Shown piece by piece: positions 16,558 to 27,352 of a stretch of 33,011 bases of DNA. How positions within the stretch are numbered: the first letter of the stretch is position 1; each line of letters opens with the position of its first letter. The DNA is from Collinsella aerofaciens (GTDB lineage: Bacteria; Actinomycetota; Coriobacteriia; Coriobacteriales; Coriobacteriaceae). The translations under genes were made by a program, and so were the position numbers. Below the pieces are notes generated by a model. It had not been told where the DNA came from and searched no databases. It was given only the letters and a program-made list of their open reading frames with translations. The DNA is taken from positions 1 to 33,011 of the forward strand of contig NZ_JADNDZ010000018.1 in the NCBI RefSeq assembly GCF_015552075.1, in the 5' to 3' direction.

Positions 16558-18018
16558 TTAGCGCACCTGAGCGACGTAAGCGACGTTGGTCGAGGAGACC
16601 TTATCCTCGAGCTGGACGCTCATGCGGGGATCGCCGGCGGTAGCGACGGTCAGATCGCCGGCCTCGACGTAGCCGAGCTCCTTAGCGGTCTCGATCGCCT
16701 TGACGATCGTGCCGTTGACGGTGCCCTGAGTAATCTCGGCTTGGTGCGGGATAACGCCCCAGTACATGATCATCTGCTGGACGGCCCACTCGTGGCGGGA
16801 GAACGCGCAGATCGGCATGTTGGGACGGAAGTGCGAGATCAGGCGGGCGGTACGACCGGTGGTCGTCGGCACGGTGATGCACTTGGCGCCAACGGTGGTG
16901 GCCATGTTCACAGCGGACATACCCACAACGTTGTTGACGACGCGGGTGCCGTGAGCGTCGGCCGGAACCTCGAGCGGAGCGTGGGCCGGGAGATACTTCT
17001 CGGTCTCGAGAGCAATGCTGGCCTGCATCTTAACGGCCTCGACCGGGTACTTACCGGCAGCGGACTCGCCAGAGAGCATAACGGCGTCGGTGCCGTCGTA
17101 GATGGCGTTAGCAACGTCGGCAACCTCGGCGCGCGTCGGGCGCGGGTTCTGCTGCATGGAGTCGAGCATCTGCGTAGCGGTGATAACGGGCTTGTAGGCC
17201 GCGTTGCACTTGGCGATGATCTCCTTCTGGATGTGCGGAACGAGCTCGGGCTTGATCTCGATGCCCAGGTCGCCACGGGCGACCATGATGCCGTCGGAAG
17301 CCTCGAGGATCTCGTCGAAGTTCTCGACGCCCAGGGCGCACTCGATCTTCGGGAAGATCGTCACGTGCTCGCCGCCGTTCTCGCGGCAAAGCTCGCGGAT
17401 GCCGCGGACGGACTCGCCGTCACGGATGAAGGAAGCGGCGATGTAGTCGATGTTCTCGGTCAGGCCAAAGAGGATGTCCTGACGATCGCGCTCGGTGATG
17501 GCGGGCAGCGAGATGTTGACGTTGGGCATGTTGACGCCCTTGCGCTCGCCGATCAGGCCGTCGTTCTTGACGACGCAGGTCATGTCCTGGCCGTCGACGG
17601 ACTCGACCTCGAGGGCAACCAGGCCGTCATCGATCAGGATAAGGGAGCCCTTCTCGACCTCGGAGGGCAGAGCCAGGTAGTCGAGGGAGATGTGCTCAGA
17701 GGTGCCGTGGAAATCCTCGGACGTGGGCTGAGCGGTGACGACGATCTTATCGCCGGTCTTGACGGCAACCTTCTTGCCATCGACCAGAAGGCCGGTGCGG
17801 ACCTCGGGGCCCTTGGTGTCGAGCAGGATGCCGACGGGCATACCGAGCTCCTTGGAAATACGACGGACGCGCTCGATGCGACCGTGGTGCTCGTCGTAGG
17901 ATCCGTGCGAGAAGTTAAAACGGGCGACGTTCATGCCCGCCTTGATCATCTCGCGGATGGTCTCGTCGCTATCGCAGGCGGGACCCATGGTGCATACAAT
18001 CTTGGTGCGCTTGTACAT
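16558..18018 (-). CDS. pyk: Pyruvate kinase
   Basis: The last step of glycolysis: phosphoenolpyruvate plus ADP to pyruvate plus ATP, in the cytoplasm. 486 residues, usual for a bacterial enzyme without the extra C-terminal domain. Motifs in order: KIVCTMGPA, the substrate loop NVARFNFSHGSYDEH, the catalytic-lysine strand IFPKIE, the metal/PEP loop MVARGDLGIEI, TATQMLDSM, and MLSGESAAGKYP. The Glu in GTSEHIS lies where K+-dependent pyruvate kinases carry Glu, so K+ dependence is likely (inference). The ATG at 18018 has a GGAGGT Shine-Dalgarno. Codon use is strongly C-ending, as expected for a highly expressed gene. Confidence 0.97.
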   Translation of the reverse strand: MYKRTKIVCTMGPACDSDETIREMIKAGMNVARFNFSHGSYDEHHGRIERVRRISKELGMPVGILLDTKGPEVRTGLLVDGKKVAVKTGDKIVVTAQPTSEDFHGTSEHISLDYLALPSEVEKGSLILIDDGLVALEVESVDGQDMTCVVKNDGLIGERKGVNMPNVNISLPAITERDRQDILFGLTENIDYIAASFIRDGESVRGIRELCRENGGEHVTIFPKIECALGVENFDEILEASDGIMVARGDLGIEIKPELVPHIQKEIIAKCNAAYKPVITATQMLDSMQQNPRPTRAEVADVANAIYDGTDAVMLSGESAAGKYPVEAVKMQASIALETEKYLPAHAPLEVPADAHGTRVVNNVVGMSAVNMATTVGAKCITVPTTTGRTARLISHFRPNMPICAFSRHEWAVQQMIMYWGVIPHQAEITQGTVNGTIVKAIETAKELGYVEAGDLTVATAGDPRMSVQLEDKVSSTNVAYVAQVR

Positions 18019-18081
18019 TCAGACCTCCATCTGACATCGTCTTGCGCTGATAGATAAACCATAAGAAATAAAACTGAGATG

Positions 18082-18087
18082 ATTATA
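18082..18087 (-). promoter_or_regulatory. -10 box of the pyk promoter
   Basis: A perfect TATAAT on the minus strand, 64 nt upstream of the pyk start codon, predicting a leader of about 57 nt. No good -35 at standard spacing is visible. The AT-rich stretch further up (18088-18312) holds no gene or named site that I can support. Confidence 0.5.
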
Positions 18088-18312
18088 ACGAAATGACGAC
18101 CGAATACCCTCAAAAATCGACCGTATGCCGAATTAGAAGTTCTTTTTTTGCGGTAAAAACGGTATATGAAAAATCTTTACCAACCGTTCTGACCGCTGCT
18201 ATCTGGGCGATATTTCAGTTTGACGATGCGCCGAAGAAAAAACGTTTTATCAATGTTGAGCATCACACGGTCTGCATCGTTGCACTCGAGCCGTGTTTCC
18301 AATTGGAATGTT

Positions 18313-18342
18313 TTGGCTAGACGCGCCGCTTTGGGGTACCAT
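18313..18342 (+). promoter_or_regulatory. Candidate promoter of the P-type ATPase gene
   Basis: TTGGCT (18313-18318), an 18-bp spacer, and TACCAT (18337-18342); each box matches the consensus at 4 of 6 positions. Transcription would begin near 18349 and leave a leader of about 112 nt that contains two interacting hairpins. Confidence 0.45.
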
Positions 18343-18356
18343 AGCCCCACTATCAA

Positions 18357-18460
18357 CTGCCGCTCAGCACGGCAGCCTTGATGAGCCCTTGCCCTTCTCC
18401 TGGGAATTATGATCGGGCATCAATCTGCTGAGTGGCCCGAATCCCAGGAGGGGACTCTAT
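18357..18460 (+). promoter_or_regulatory. Structured leader with complementary hairpin loops and a paired Shine-Dalgarno
   Basis: Hairpin 1 is CTGCCG / CGGCAG (18357-18375) with the 7-nt loop CTCAGCA. Hairpin 2 has a perfect 9-bp base stem CTCCTGGGA / TCCCAGGAG (18397-18405, 18442-18450), a 7-nt bulge, and a 6-bp upper stem TCGGGC / GCCCGA. Its loop contains TGCTGAG (18426-18432), the exact complement of loop 1. The 3' arm of the base stem includes part of the AGGAGGGG Shine-Dalgarno, so hairpin 2 hides the ribosome site. An alternative pairing between TTGATGAGCCC (18378-18388) and GGGCATCAA (18415-18423) would break hairpin 2. It resembles a translational switch. I could not match it to a riboswitch family I know. 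Confidence 0.6.
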
Positions 18461-21142
<2,682 letters not shown>

Positions 21143-21153
21143 CGTACCTGTCC

Positions 21154-21241
21154 GGGCCCGCCCCACGCCCTTTCTCCCTCACTGGTCCTCGCGCTTCGCG
21201 CTGCGGGATCGTTCGGGAGAAAGGGCTTCCGGGGCGGGCCC
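21154..21241. repeat. Long GC-rich inverted repeat after the ATPase gene
   Basis: Two paired blocks, GGGCCCGCCCC (21154-21164) with GGGGCGGGCCC (21231-21241), and CCCTTTCTCCC (21168-21178) with GGGAGAAAGGG (21215-21225), give 22 perfect base pairs with short offsets of 3 and 5 nt. A smaller hairpin, GCGC-TTC-GCGC, lies inside. There is no T-run. A separate terminator follows, so this looks like an intergenic palindromic repeat or an mRNA 3'-end protector. Confidence 0.65.
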
Positions 21242-21300
21242 TGCGGTATCCTTGCTGGCTTTTCTTCCGTGCGGATGAAAAGGGCTGAGGGAAAGTTTGT

Positions 21301-21334
21301 GAGCTGGTCGAGCTTTGCCCGGCCAGCTCTTTTT
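21301..21334 (+). terminator. Terminator of the P-type ATPase unit
   Basis: A 10-bp stem GAGCTGGTCG / CGGCCAGCTC (one G-U pair), loop AGCTTTGCC, then TTTTT. The loop holds a -35-like TTGCC for the next gene. Confidence 0.85.
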
Positions 21335-21344
21335 GATTTAAAAT
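21315..21344 (+). promoter_or_regulatory. Promoter of rsgA, overlapping the terminator
   Basis: A -35 TTGCCC (21315-21320) begins in the terminator loop, followed by an 18-bp spacer and a -10 TAAAAT (21339-21344, 5/6). The predicted start near 21351 leaves a 32-nt leader before the GTG start at 21383. Confidence 0.5.
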
Positions 21345-21382
21345 ACCTGCTCAGTTGTGATTTATGGTGCTGGGAGGCGCTT

Positions 21383-22567
21383 GTGGGCAAGGCTAAGGCT
21401 AAAGCGAAGAAAAAGACGACGGGGGCGCGGGCTAAGCGCGATCGTCGTCGGAAGCTTGCGACCGAGGCCCCCGCGTCTGCCGAGGAGCTGCTGGCAAGCG
21501 TGCCGGGACTCGACGCGCTGCAGGACGTTCCGGCGTTTGATGACCTGCCGGTCGATGAAGCCCAGCAGACTGCCTTTGACGATTTTTGCGCACATGCCGA
21601 GGAACCCGAGCAGATGCAGCTTGGCGCCGTGGTGCGCTTGGATCGCGGGTTTCCGCTGGTGGCGACTGCCAACGATACCTTCCGCGCCGAGCATGCCGTG
21701 GGGTTTGCTAAGTCGCGCGGCGAGGACGAGGTCCTGCTGCCTGCCGTGGGCGACCGTGTGGCGGTGCGCCGCGCTCCCGGGCACGATATGGGCGTGATTG
21801 AGTGCGTTCTGCCGCGCCGTACGAGCTTTGAGCGTTGGCGCGGCCGTGCCCGCGGAGAGCGTCAGGTGCTCTGCTCCAACGTGGATAGCGTGCTAATCGT
21901 GCAGGCGCTCGGTGCCGGTGAGGTGCTGCTCGACCGCGTGGCGCGCTCGCTGGTGTTGGCGCTCGACTGCGATGCCGAGCCGGTGGTGGTACTCACCAAA
22001 GCTGATCGCTGCGATGCCGAGGAGCTCGAGCGCGATCTGGACCGCGTGCGCCGCCTGGTGGGTCCGGACGTGCGCGTGATCGTGACGTCCTCTGCCGAGG
22101 GCCGCGGCCTGGACGAGGTCCGTGCCTGCGTGCCTACCGGGAGCTGCGCCATGATTCTGGGCGAGTCGGGCGCCGGCAAGTCGACGCTGCTCAATGCGCT
22201 GCTGGGCCACGATACGTTGGCGACCGGCGGTGTGCGCGAACGCGACGACCAGGGCCGTCACACTACCGTCGCGCGCGTGATGGTGGCGCTGCCGGGCGAC
22301 GCCGGCGTGATCGCCGATGCCCCGGGCCTGCGCAGTCTACCGCTCGTGGGTCACGAGCGGGGTCTGGCGCGCGCCTTCCCCGAGATTGTCGAGGCATCGC
22401 GCGCGTGCCGGTTTGGCGATTGCACGCATACCCATGAGCCGGGTTGCGCTGTTCGCGAGGCCGAGGACGCCGGGCAGATCGACAGCCTGCGTTTGGAAAC
22501 GTTCCAAAACCTGGCGTCATCCATGCGCGTGAGTGCTCAAATGCTCGATCCCGATGTCCATCTGTAA
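21383..22567 (+). CDS. rsgA: Small ribosomal subunit biogenesis GTPase RsgA
   Basis: A circularly permuted GTPase that assists late 30S subunit maturation; 394 residues. A basic tail (AKAKAKKKTTGARAKRDRRRK) and acidic linker precede an OB fold around residues 75-165. G motifs occur in permuted order: G4 TKAD (205-208), G1 GESGAGKS (260-267), G3 DAPG (312-315). The C-terminal zinc finger is C342-X4-C347-X-H349-X5-C355, in the RsgA form CRFGDCTHTHEPGC. The open frame begins at 21269, but that would run through the terminator. The GTG at 21383, 5 nt after GGGAGG, is the sound start. The protein is longer than the usual 300-350 residues because of the N-terminal tail. Confidence 0.95.
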   Translation: MGKAKAKAKKKTTGARAKRDRRRKLATEAPASAEELLASVPGLDALQDVPAFDDLPVDEAQQTAFDDFCAHAEEPEQMQLGAVVRLDRGFPLVATANDTFRAEHAVGFAKSRGEDEVLLPAVGDRVAVRRAPGHDMGVIECVLPRRTSFERWRGRARGERQVLCSNVDSVLIVQALGAGEVLLDRVARSLVLALDCDAEPVVVLTKADRCDAEELERDLDRVRRLVGPDVRVIVTSSAEGRGLDEVRACVPTGSCAMILGESGAGKSTLLNALLGHDTLATGGVRERDDQGRHTTVARVMVALPGDAGVIADAPGLRSLPLVGHERGLARAFPEIVEASRACRFGDCTHTHEPGCAVREAEDAGQIDSLRLETFQNLASSMRVSAQMLDPDVHL

Positions 22568-22584
22568 TTGATTTTTCCTATGAC

Positions 22585-22619
22585 AGCCGTCTTCCAACTG
22601 TTCGGGAGACGGCTTTTTT
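22585..22619 (+). terminator. Terminator of rsgA
   Basis: An 11-bp stem AGCCGTCTTCC / GGGAGACGGCT (one G-U pair), loop AACTGTTC, followed by a six-T run. It separates rsgA from the Tad operon. Confidence 0.9.
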
Positions 22620-22690
22620 GCTGCGGAAAAGCCTCGAAACATGCAGTTTGCTGACGTGCTGGCCAAAACCTTGCCACGAGCTTGACGGGC

Positions 22691-22722
22691 TGGTCAGCTT
22701 TTGGTCAGCGATTGGTTTGACA
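22691..22722 (+). promoter_or_regulatory. Three 11-bp tandem repeats overlapping a -35 box before the Tad operon
   Basis: TGGTCAGC occurs at 22691 and 22702, and TGGTTTGA at 22713, an exact 11-bp period. The third unit runs into a perfect TTGACA at 22717-22722. Direct repeats at one helical turn are the usual target layout of OmpR/PhoB-type response regulators. The -10 at 17 bp (GATTGC) is poor, which fits an activator-dependent promoter. The rest of 22620-22819 shows no gene. Confidence 0.4.
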
Positions 22723-22819
22723 TCGAAAACCAAGATCGCGATTGCGCCGCTTTGCGCTCTGACCGCCCAGACAATGGTGGTACGGGCATCCGCCCGGCAC
22801 TGCCATGAGAGGAGCGGCC

Positions 22820-23479
22820 GTGAACAAGAGCAAGCGCATCGCCATCAGTCTGGTCGCGGGCGTGCTCGCTGCTCTGCTCTGCATGGTTTACGGCTCGTCG
22901 ATCCGCTCGCAAGCCGAACAGGTCCAGGCTGAGACCTTGGCCAAGTACGGTGGCGATCGCGTCGAGGTATGCGTCGCGGCGCGTGATATCGATGTGGGCG
23001 AGACCCTCGATGAGACCAATGTCATAACCCAAGAATGGCTGACGAGTCTGCTGCCGCGTGACGCGGCGACCGAGCTGCGCCAGGTGCGCGGCGACGTGAC
23101 GACTTCGCGTATTCCCAAAAACGCCGTGATCTGCAATGTCTACACCAAGGCCGAGAGCCACAAGCTCGAGGTGCCTAAGGGCAAAGTCGCCGTTTCGGTG
23201 GCGGTCGATGCCGAGCACTCGGTCGGCGGCGCCACGGGCGTGGGCAGCTACGTGGATGTGTATGTGCAAAAAGACGGCGTAACCGATCGACTGTGCGGCG
23301 CGTACGTGATCGATACCAGTGAGGATTCCGGTGCCACGCGCGAGGGCAAGATCGAATGGGTGACGCTGGCGGCTGACCCCGAAGACGTCAAGGAACTGCT
23401 GGGAGTCTCGGGCAAGGGAACGGTCAGCTTGACGATTCCCGCCACGGCGCGCGGCAAAAAGAGCGGAGGCGACAAGTGA
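22820..23479 (+). CDS. cpaB: Tad pilus assembly protein CpaB/RcpC (SAF domain)
   Basis: The first gene of the Tad operon; 219 residues. One N-terminal membrane helix (ISLVAGVLAALLCMVYG) anchors a SAF/CpaB domain with the typical RVEVCVAARDIDVGETLDETNV opening, followed by a beta-rich RcpC-like part (VAVSVAVDAEHSVGG...GSYVDVYV). In diderms CpaB is periplasmic and works with the secretin; here it should face the cell wall. The GTG at 22820, 5 nt after GAGAGGAG, is chosen over the ATG at 22805, which lacks a ribosome site. The stop overlaps the next start in TGATG. Confidence 0.85.
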   Translation: MNKSKRIAISLVAGVLAALLCMVYGSSIRSQAEQVQAETLAKYGGDRVEVCVAARDIDVGETLDETNVITQEWLTSLLPRDAATELRQVRGDVTTSRIPKNAVICNVYTKAESHKLEVPKGKVAVSVAVDAEHSVGGATGVGSYVDVYVQKDGVTDRLCGAYVIDTSEDSGATREGKIEWVTLAADPEDVKELLGVSGKGTVSLTIPATARGKKSGGDK

Positions 23480-25128
23480 TGAAGGCGATCTGGCTTGCGT
23501 GCTGCGCGTGCGGCGATTACGGGCTGTTGCAGCGGGAAGTCGAGGGCCGTGATGCGGGTGCACAGGTGCTTCGCGTAGGTGACCTGGACGGGCTGGTTTC
23601 CATGGCTCGGGCGTTTCCGTCGCGCCGCGGGGCTGCCATCATCGCGGCGTCTCTGTTTGATACCGAAGATGTGCGCAAGACTGTTGCGCGCCTGACGGCC
23701 GAAGGCCGCGTGAGTCGCGTGGTCGTGTTGATAGAAGCACTCGATCCGTCGGATATCGAGGGGCTGTTTCGCGCAGGGGCGACCGAGGTCATCGCTGCGC
23801 ACAGTATATGCGGCAACGGGCGCGCGGGCGAGGGAGCGGTTGATTCCGATCGGCGCATGACGATTGAGCCCGATGCTTTTGTTGATAGGGAACCCGGGGC
23901 GCCTCGCGCTACAAGAGGCCCGCGTGTTGATGATTATGGAAAAGCGGAAGCCGAGCATGGTCGGCGCCCCCGGAACCCCCTTGTATACGATGACGCTGGA
24001 GGGCCGGCGCAGCATGCTGGCGATTCCCCGGCTGTAGATATGGGATACGTGCACGGCGTGAATCTGGCGGATGAACTCGACGAAGTTGAGGGCTTTGCCG
24101 GGTGCGGCGAGTTGTCGCTGATGCAGCATGAGCAGATTGCGCAGAACGAGCCTGCCTCGCAGACCGAACAAGCTGACATGCCGGCTTGGACGCAGCGTGT
24201 AGTTGCGGCGGGGGAGACGGGGACGCTGTCACCGACGCCCGCCCCGCCGCCTCCGATGCCGCCGGCAGACGCTGCCGCTTCGCCGCATCGAGCTCCGGTC
24301 GTCTGCGTCATTTCGGGCTCGGGCGGTTGCGGCAAGTCGACGATCGTTGCCACCATGGCACACGCATCGTCGCTGTTGGGCTTGCGTGCCGCCGTGCTCG
24401 ACCTGGACCTGATGTTTGGAAACCTTTACGACTTGTTAGGCGTCGATGCTCCGCGCGATATGGCGGCACTTATCGAGCCGTCGGCGGCGGGCACGCTCAC
24501 CGAGCCGGATATCGTGGCCGCATCGATGCGCGTCGCCCCGGGCGTTACGCTCTGGGGTCCCGTCGCGGCGCCCGAGCAAGCCGAGCTCATGGCACGTCCG
24601 GTGGAGCTACTGCTCGATGTCCTGCGTCGCGAATCCGACGTGGTCTTTATCGATACCTCGGTCTTTTGGGGCGACGCCATGGCGGCTGCGGTGGCGGCGA
24701 GCGACCGTTGCCTGATCGTTGGCGATGCTGCGGTGTCGTCCGCGACATCGGCGTCGCGCGTCATTGAACTGGCAAGTCGAGTAGGTGTGCCGCGCACGCG
24801 CATGAGCGCCGTGTTCAACCGGTTCGGTGCGCGCGGGGCAGACGAGGACGTCGCCATGCGCTTTGAGATTGCCTGTGCGTTGAGCTCCAAGATTCGTATC
24901 GCCGATGGCGGGCAGGATCTCGCCGCGCTCATGGCGTTTGGGCGCGCTGACGAGGCAGTGGGGCAGACCAGCGCTTTTGCGACCAGCGTGCGCGAGGCCA
25001 CGCGCGAGATGCTCGTGGAACTGGGGTGCGCCGTCGGTCCTTGGAGCGATATGGTCGCCGACCGTGCAATGCGAACCGAACGCCCGCGTATTCGCCTTCC
25101 CTGGTCGCGCGAGGGTGATCAGCGATGA
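23479..25128 (+). CDS. tadZ: Tad pilus ATPase-like localisation protein TadZ/CpaE
   Basis: A 549-residue MinD/ParA-related protein thought to localise the Tad machine at the membrane. Residues 1 to about 115 look like a degenerate receiver domain (AAIIAASLFDTEDVRKTVARL ... LFRAGATEVI). Residues about 115-270 are a variable, Pro/Ala-rich linker, longer than usual. The ATPase domain follows with a deviant Walker A SGSGGCGKST (279-288), LDLDLMFGN, and VVFIDTS. A GTG at 23476 is also possible; GGAGG at 23465 serves both. Its last codon overlaps the cpaF start (ATGA). Confidence 0.82.
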   Translation: MKAIWLACCACGDYGLLQREVEGRDAGAQVLRVGDLDGLVSMARAFPSRRGAAIIAASLFDTEDVRKTVARLTAEGRVSRVVVLIEALDPSDIEGLFRAGATEVIAAHSICGNGRAGEGAVDSDRRMTIEPDAFVDREPGAPRATRGPRVDDYGKAEAEHGRRPRNPLVYDDAGGPAQHAGDSPAVDMGYVHGVNLADELDEVEGFAGCGELSLMQHEQIAQNEPASQTEQADMPAWTQRVVAAGETGTLSPTPAPPPPMPPADAAASPHRAPVVCVISGSGGCGKSTIVATMAHASSLLGLRAAVLDLDLMFGNLYDLLGVDAPRDMAALIEPSAAGTLTEPDIVAASMRVAPGVTLWGPVAAPEQAELMARPVELLLDVLRRESDVVFIDTSVFWGDAMAAAVAASDRCLIVGDAAVSSATSASRVIELASRVGVPRTRMSAVFNRFGARGADEDVAMRFEIACALSSKIRIADGGQDLAALMAFGRADEAVGQTSAFATSVREATREMLVELGCAVGPWSDMVADRAMRTERPRIRLPWSREGDQR

Positions 25129-26453
25129 GCCTGCAAACGAGGATTAAGGCTGCCGGCGTTGCAGCGGCGGCAGCGCCTGTAGATGCGGGGCGTCGCCGCG
25201 CGGTGAAACGACGCACCAAGCGCGCCGTGATGGACCGCATGGGTTACGACGAAGTGGCGCGTATCAGCGCCTATGTCGACCCGGCACTTGCCCGCTCGGA
25301 ATTGCGTCCTGCGGTGGAGGCGGCGCTCAATGTTGAGGAGCCGACCGATCTCGCGACGCCCGAGCGCGAGACCATCATCGACGAGATTTTGGATGACGTG
25401 GTGGGCTTGGGGCCGTTGCAGCCGCTCATCGAGGACGACACCGTTACCGAGATCATGATTAACGGCTGCCGCTCGGCTTTCTTTGAACGCGGCGGCGTCT
25501 TGCACCCCATCGAGCATGCGTTTGAGGATGATGAGCAGATCCGTGTGCTTATCGACCGCATCATCTCGCCACTTGGCCGCCGTATCGACGAGCGCAGCCC
25601 CATCGTCAACGCCCGCCTCAAAACGGGCTATCGCGTCAACGCGGTGATTCCGCCTGTGGCGATTGACGGACCGATTCTCACCATCCGAAAGTTCTCGGAC
25701 CGCATCTGCTCGCTGGACGAGCTTGTGGGGCTGGGGTCGCTGCCGCTTTGGTATGCGCAGCTGTTGTCGTGCGCGGTGTCGCTGCGACAGGACCTGGCGG
25801 TTGCGGGAGGCACGGGATCTGGTAAGACCACCCTGCTCAACGCGTTGTCATGTGAGATTTCCACCGGCGAGCGCATCGTGACGATCGAGGACTCTGCCGA
25901 GCTCAAGTTTGCGCATCATCCGCACGTGGTGCGTCTAGAGGCGCGCGAGGCTTCAATTGAGGGCGAGGGCGCGGTGACGATCCGCGACCTGGTGACCAAT
26001 GCTCTGCGCATGCGCCCCGACCGCATCGTGGTGGGCGAGGTGCGCGGTGCCGAGTGCTGCGACATGTTGCAGGCCATGAACACGGGCCACGACGGGTCGC
26101 TCACGACACTTCATGCGGGTTCAGAACAGGAGACCGTGGTGCGTCTGACGTTGCTTGCACGTTATGGCATCGATCTGCCGAGCGAGCTCATCGAGGAGCA
26201 GATTGCCATGGCGCTCGACGGCATCGTGATGTCCGAGCGCCACGCCGATGGCAGGCGTTTCGTCTCCTCGTATTCGGGGGTGCGTCGCGCCGCGTCGGGC
26301 GGCGTAGAACTCGAGCGCTATGTGACGTTCGATGCCGCCGAGCGAACCTGGACGCTTGACCGCGAGCCGCCGTTTATCGCAGAAGGCCTGCGGTCGGGGA
26401 CGCTCACACAAGAGGAGGTGGACGAATGGAGGTCGCTGTGCCCCTCGTCGTAG
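25125..26453 (+). CDS. cpaF: Tad secretion ATPase CpaF/TadA
   Basis: A hexameric type II/IV secretion-type ATPase that drives pilus assembly from the cytoplasm; 442 residues. Visible parts: an N-terminal helical domain up to about residue 110; [16 protein letters not shown], the conserved NTD strand of CpaF; IRKFSD; Walker [10 protein letters not shown] (228-236); the Asp box [10 protein letters not shown]; Walker [14 protein letters not shown]; and the His box [11 protein letters not shown]. The start overlaps the tadZ stop by 4 nt and the end overlaps tadB by 28 nt, so translation is coupled along the operon. Confidence 0.95.
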   Translation: MSLQTRIKAAGVAAAAAPVDAGRRRAVKRRTKRAVMDRMGYDEVARISAYVDPALARSELRPAVEAALNVEEPTDLATPERETIIDEILDDVVGLGPLQPLIEDDTVTEIMINGCRSAFFERGGVLHPIEHAFEDDEQIRVLIDRIISPLGRRIDERSPIVNARLKTGYRVNAVIPPVAIDGPILTIRKFSDRICSLDELVGLGSLPLWYAQLLSCAVSLRQDLAVAGGTGSGKTTLLNALSCEISTGERIVTIEDSAELKFAHHPHVVRLEAREASIEGEGAVTIRDLVTNALRMRPDRIVVGEVRGAECCDMLQAMNTGHDGSLTTLHAGSEQETVVRLTLLARYGIDLPSELIEEQIAMALDGIVMSERHADGRRFVSSYSGVRRAASGGVELERYVTFDAAERTWTLDREPPFIAEGLRSGTLTQEEVDEWRSLCPSS

Positions 26454-27352
26454 GGGGTTTGGCAGGGTTTTCTGTTGCGACGGCGTGTGGGGCGGAACCT
26501 CGTGTGCCACAGGTGCCGCCGGCGGAGCTGGCGCGTCAGGCGCTCGAGACGGTGGCAGAGAAGCTGCCGCGTGAGCTGGTGGAAAACGATCTGCTGAAAA
26601 AGATCGCCCGTTCGTGGGCATCGCTGGCTCCGGCGCATCGCCTTGGCCTCGTGATCGAGGATGCTTCGGGGCGTTTGGCGTTTCTGCTGCTATCGAGCGG
26701 TGTCTGCTGCGTTTTACTAACGATGGTGTCGTTATCGCCCCTCGGATTTGCCTTGGGACTTGTTGCTCCGATTGCCGTTGGCGCCGCTCGGGATGGCTTT
26801 GAGAGCCGGCGCGAGCAACACGATGCAGAAGAGGCCATGCCCGAGGCGTTTACCGCACTTTCCATGTCGCTTGCCTCGGGACATTCGCTGGCCCAGGGCA
26901 TGCGCTTTGTGGGCGCTCATGCGCAAGAGCCGGTACATACCGAGTTTTTGCGGGTGGCGGCGGCGATCGATTGCGGCATCTCGGCGACCGACGCGCTCGA
27001 TGACTTGCTCGTGCGCATCGACGCCCCCGGTCTTTCGCTTGTGACCTTGGCGCTTAAGGTGTCACAGCGCACTGGCGCTCCGCTTGCCGACTTACTGTCC
27101 GAGGCGTCGAGCATGGTGGGGGAGCGCATTGAGCTCAAGCGCCGCCTGGATGTTAAGACGTCGCAGGCTCGCATGTCTGCGCATATGGTCGCGGCGATGC
27201 CGGCGGGCATGTGCGCGGTGTTGGCGCTGCTTTCGGCAGATTTTCGTCGCGGTCTTGCGACGCCTGCCGGCGCGGGCGCTGTGGTGCTGGGTCTTGCCCT
27301 CAACGCCGTTGCCCTGGTGGTTATCCGGCGCATTATGAGGGTGGAGCTATGA
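26426..27352 (+). CDS. tadB: Tad inner-membrane platform protein TadB
   Basis: A type II secretion F (GspF)-like protein of 308 residues that forms the membrane platform with TadC. Helices occur at about residues 90-130 and 250-305 around a cytoplasmic helical domain with the T2SSF features EAMPEAFTALSMSLASGHSLAQG and ALKVSQRTGAPLADLL. The ATG at 26426 lies inside the cpaF 3' end and has an excellent AGAGGAGGT Shine-Dalgarno. It ends by ATGA overlap with tadC. Confidence 0.9.
   Translation: MEVAVPLVVGGLAGFSVATACGAEPRVPQVPPAELARQALETVAEKLPRELVENDLLKKIARSWASLAPAHRLGLVIEDASGRLAFLLLSSGVCCVLLTMVSLSPLGFALGLVAPIAVGAARDGFESRREQHDAEEAMPEAFTALSMSLASGHSLAQGMRFVGAHAQEPVHTEFLRVAAAIDCGISATDALDDLLVRIDAPGLSLVTLALKVSQRTGAPLADLLSEASSMVGERIELKRRLDVKTSQARMSAHMVAAMPAGMCAVLALLSADFRRGLATPAGAGAVVLGLALNAVALVVIRRIMRVEL

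Noticed and set aside
16108-18057. Plus-strand open frame (649 codons) opposite pyk
   Set aside because: It is antisense to a clear pyruvate kinase and has a low-complexity Asp/Leu/Gly/Val composition typical of shadow frames.
18093-18320. 75-codon open frame in the pyk-ATPase gap
   Set aside because: No ribosome site, AT-rich and atypical composition, and it starts within the divergent pyk promoter region.
18349-18460. yybP-ykoY (Mn2+) riboswitch before the P-type ATPase
   Set aside because: The conserved GGGGAGUAG and GCAAGACC-like segments of that family are absent, although the gene type would fit.
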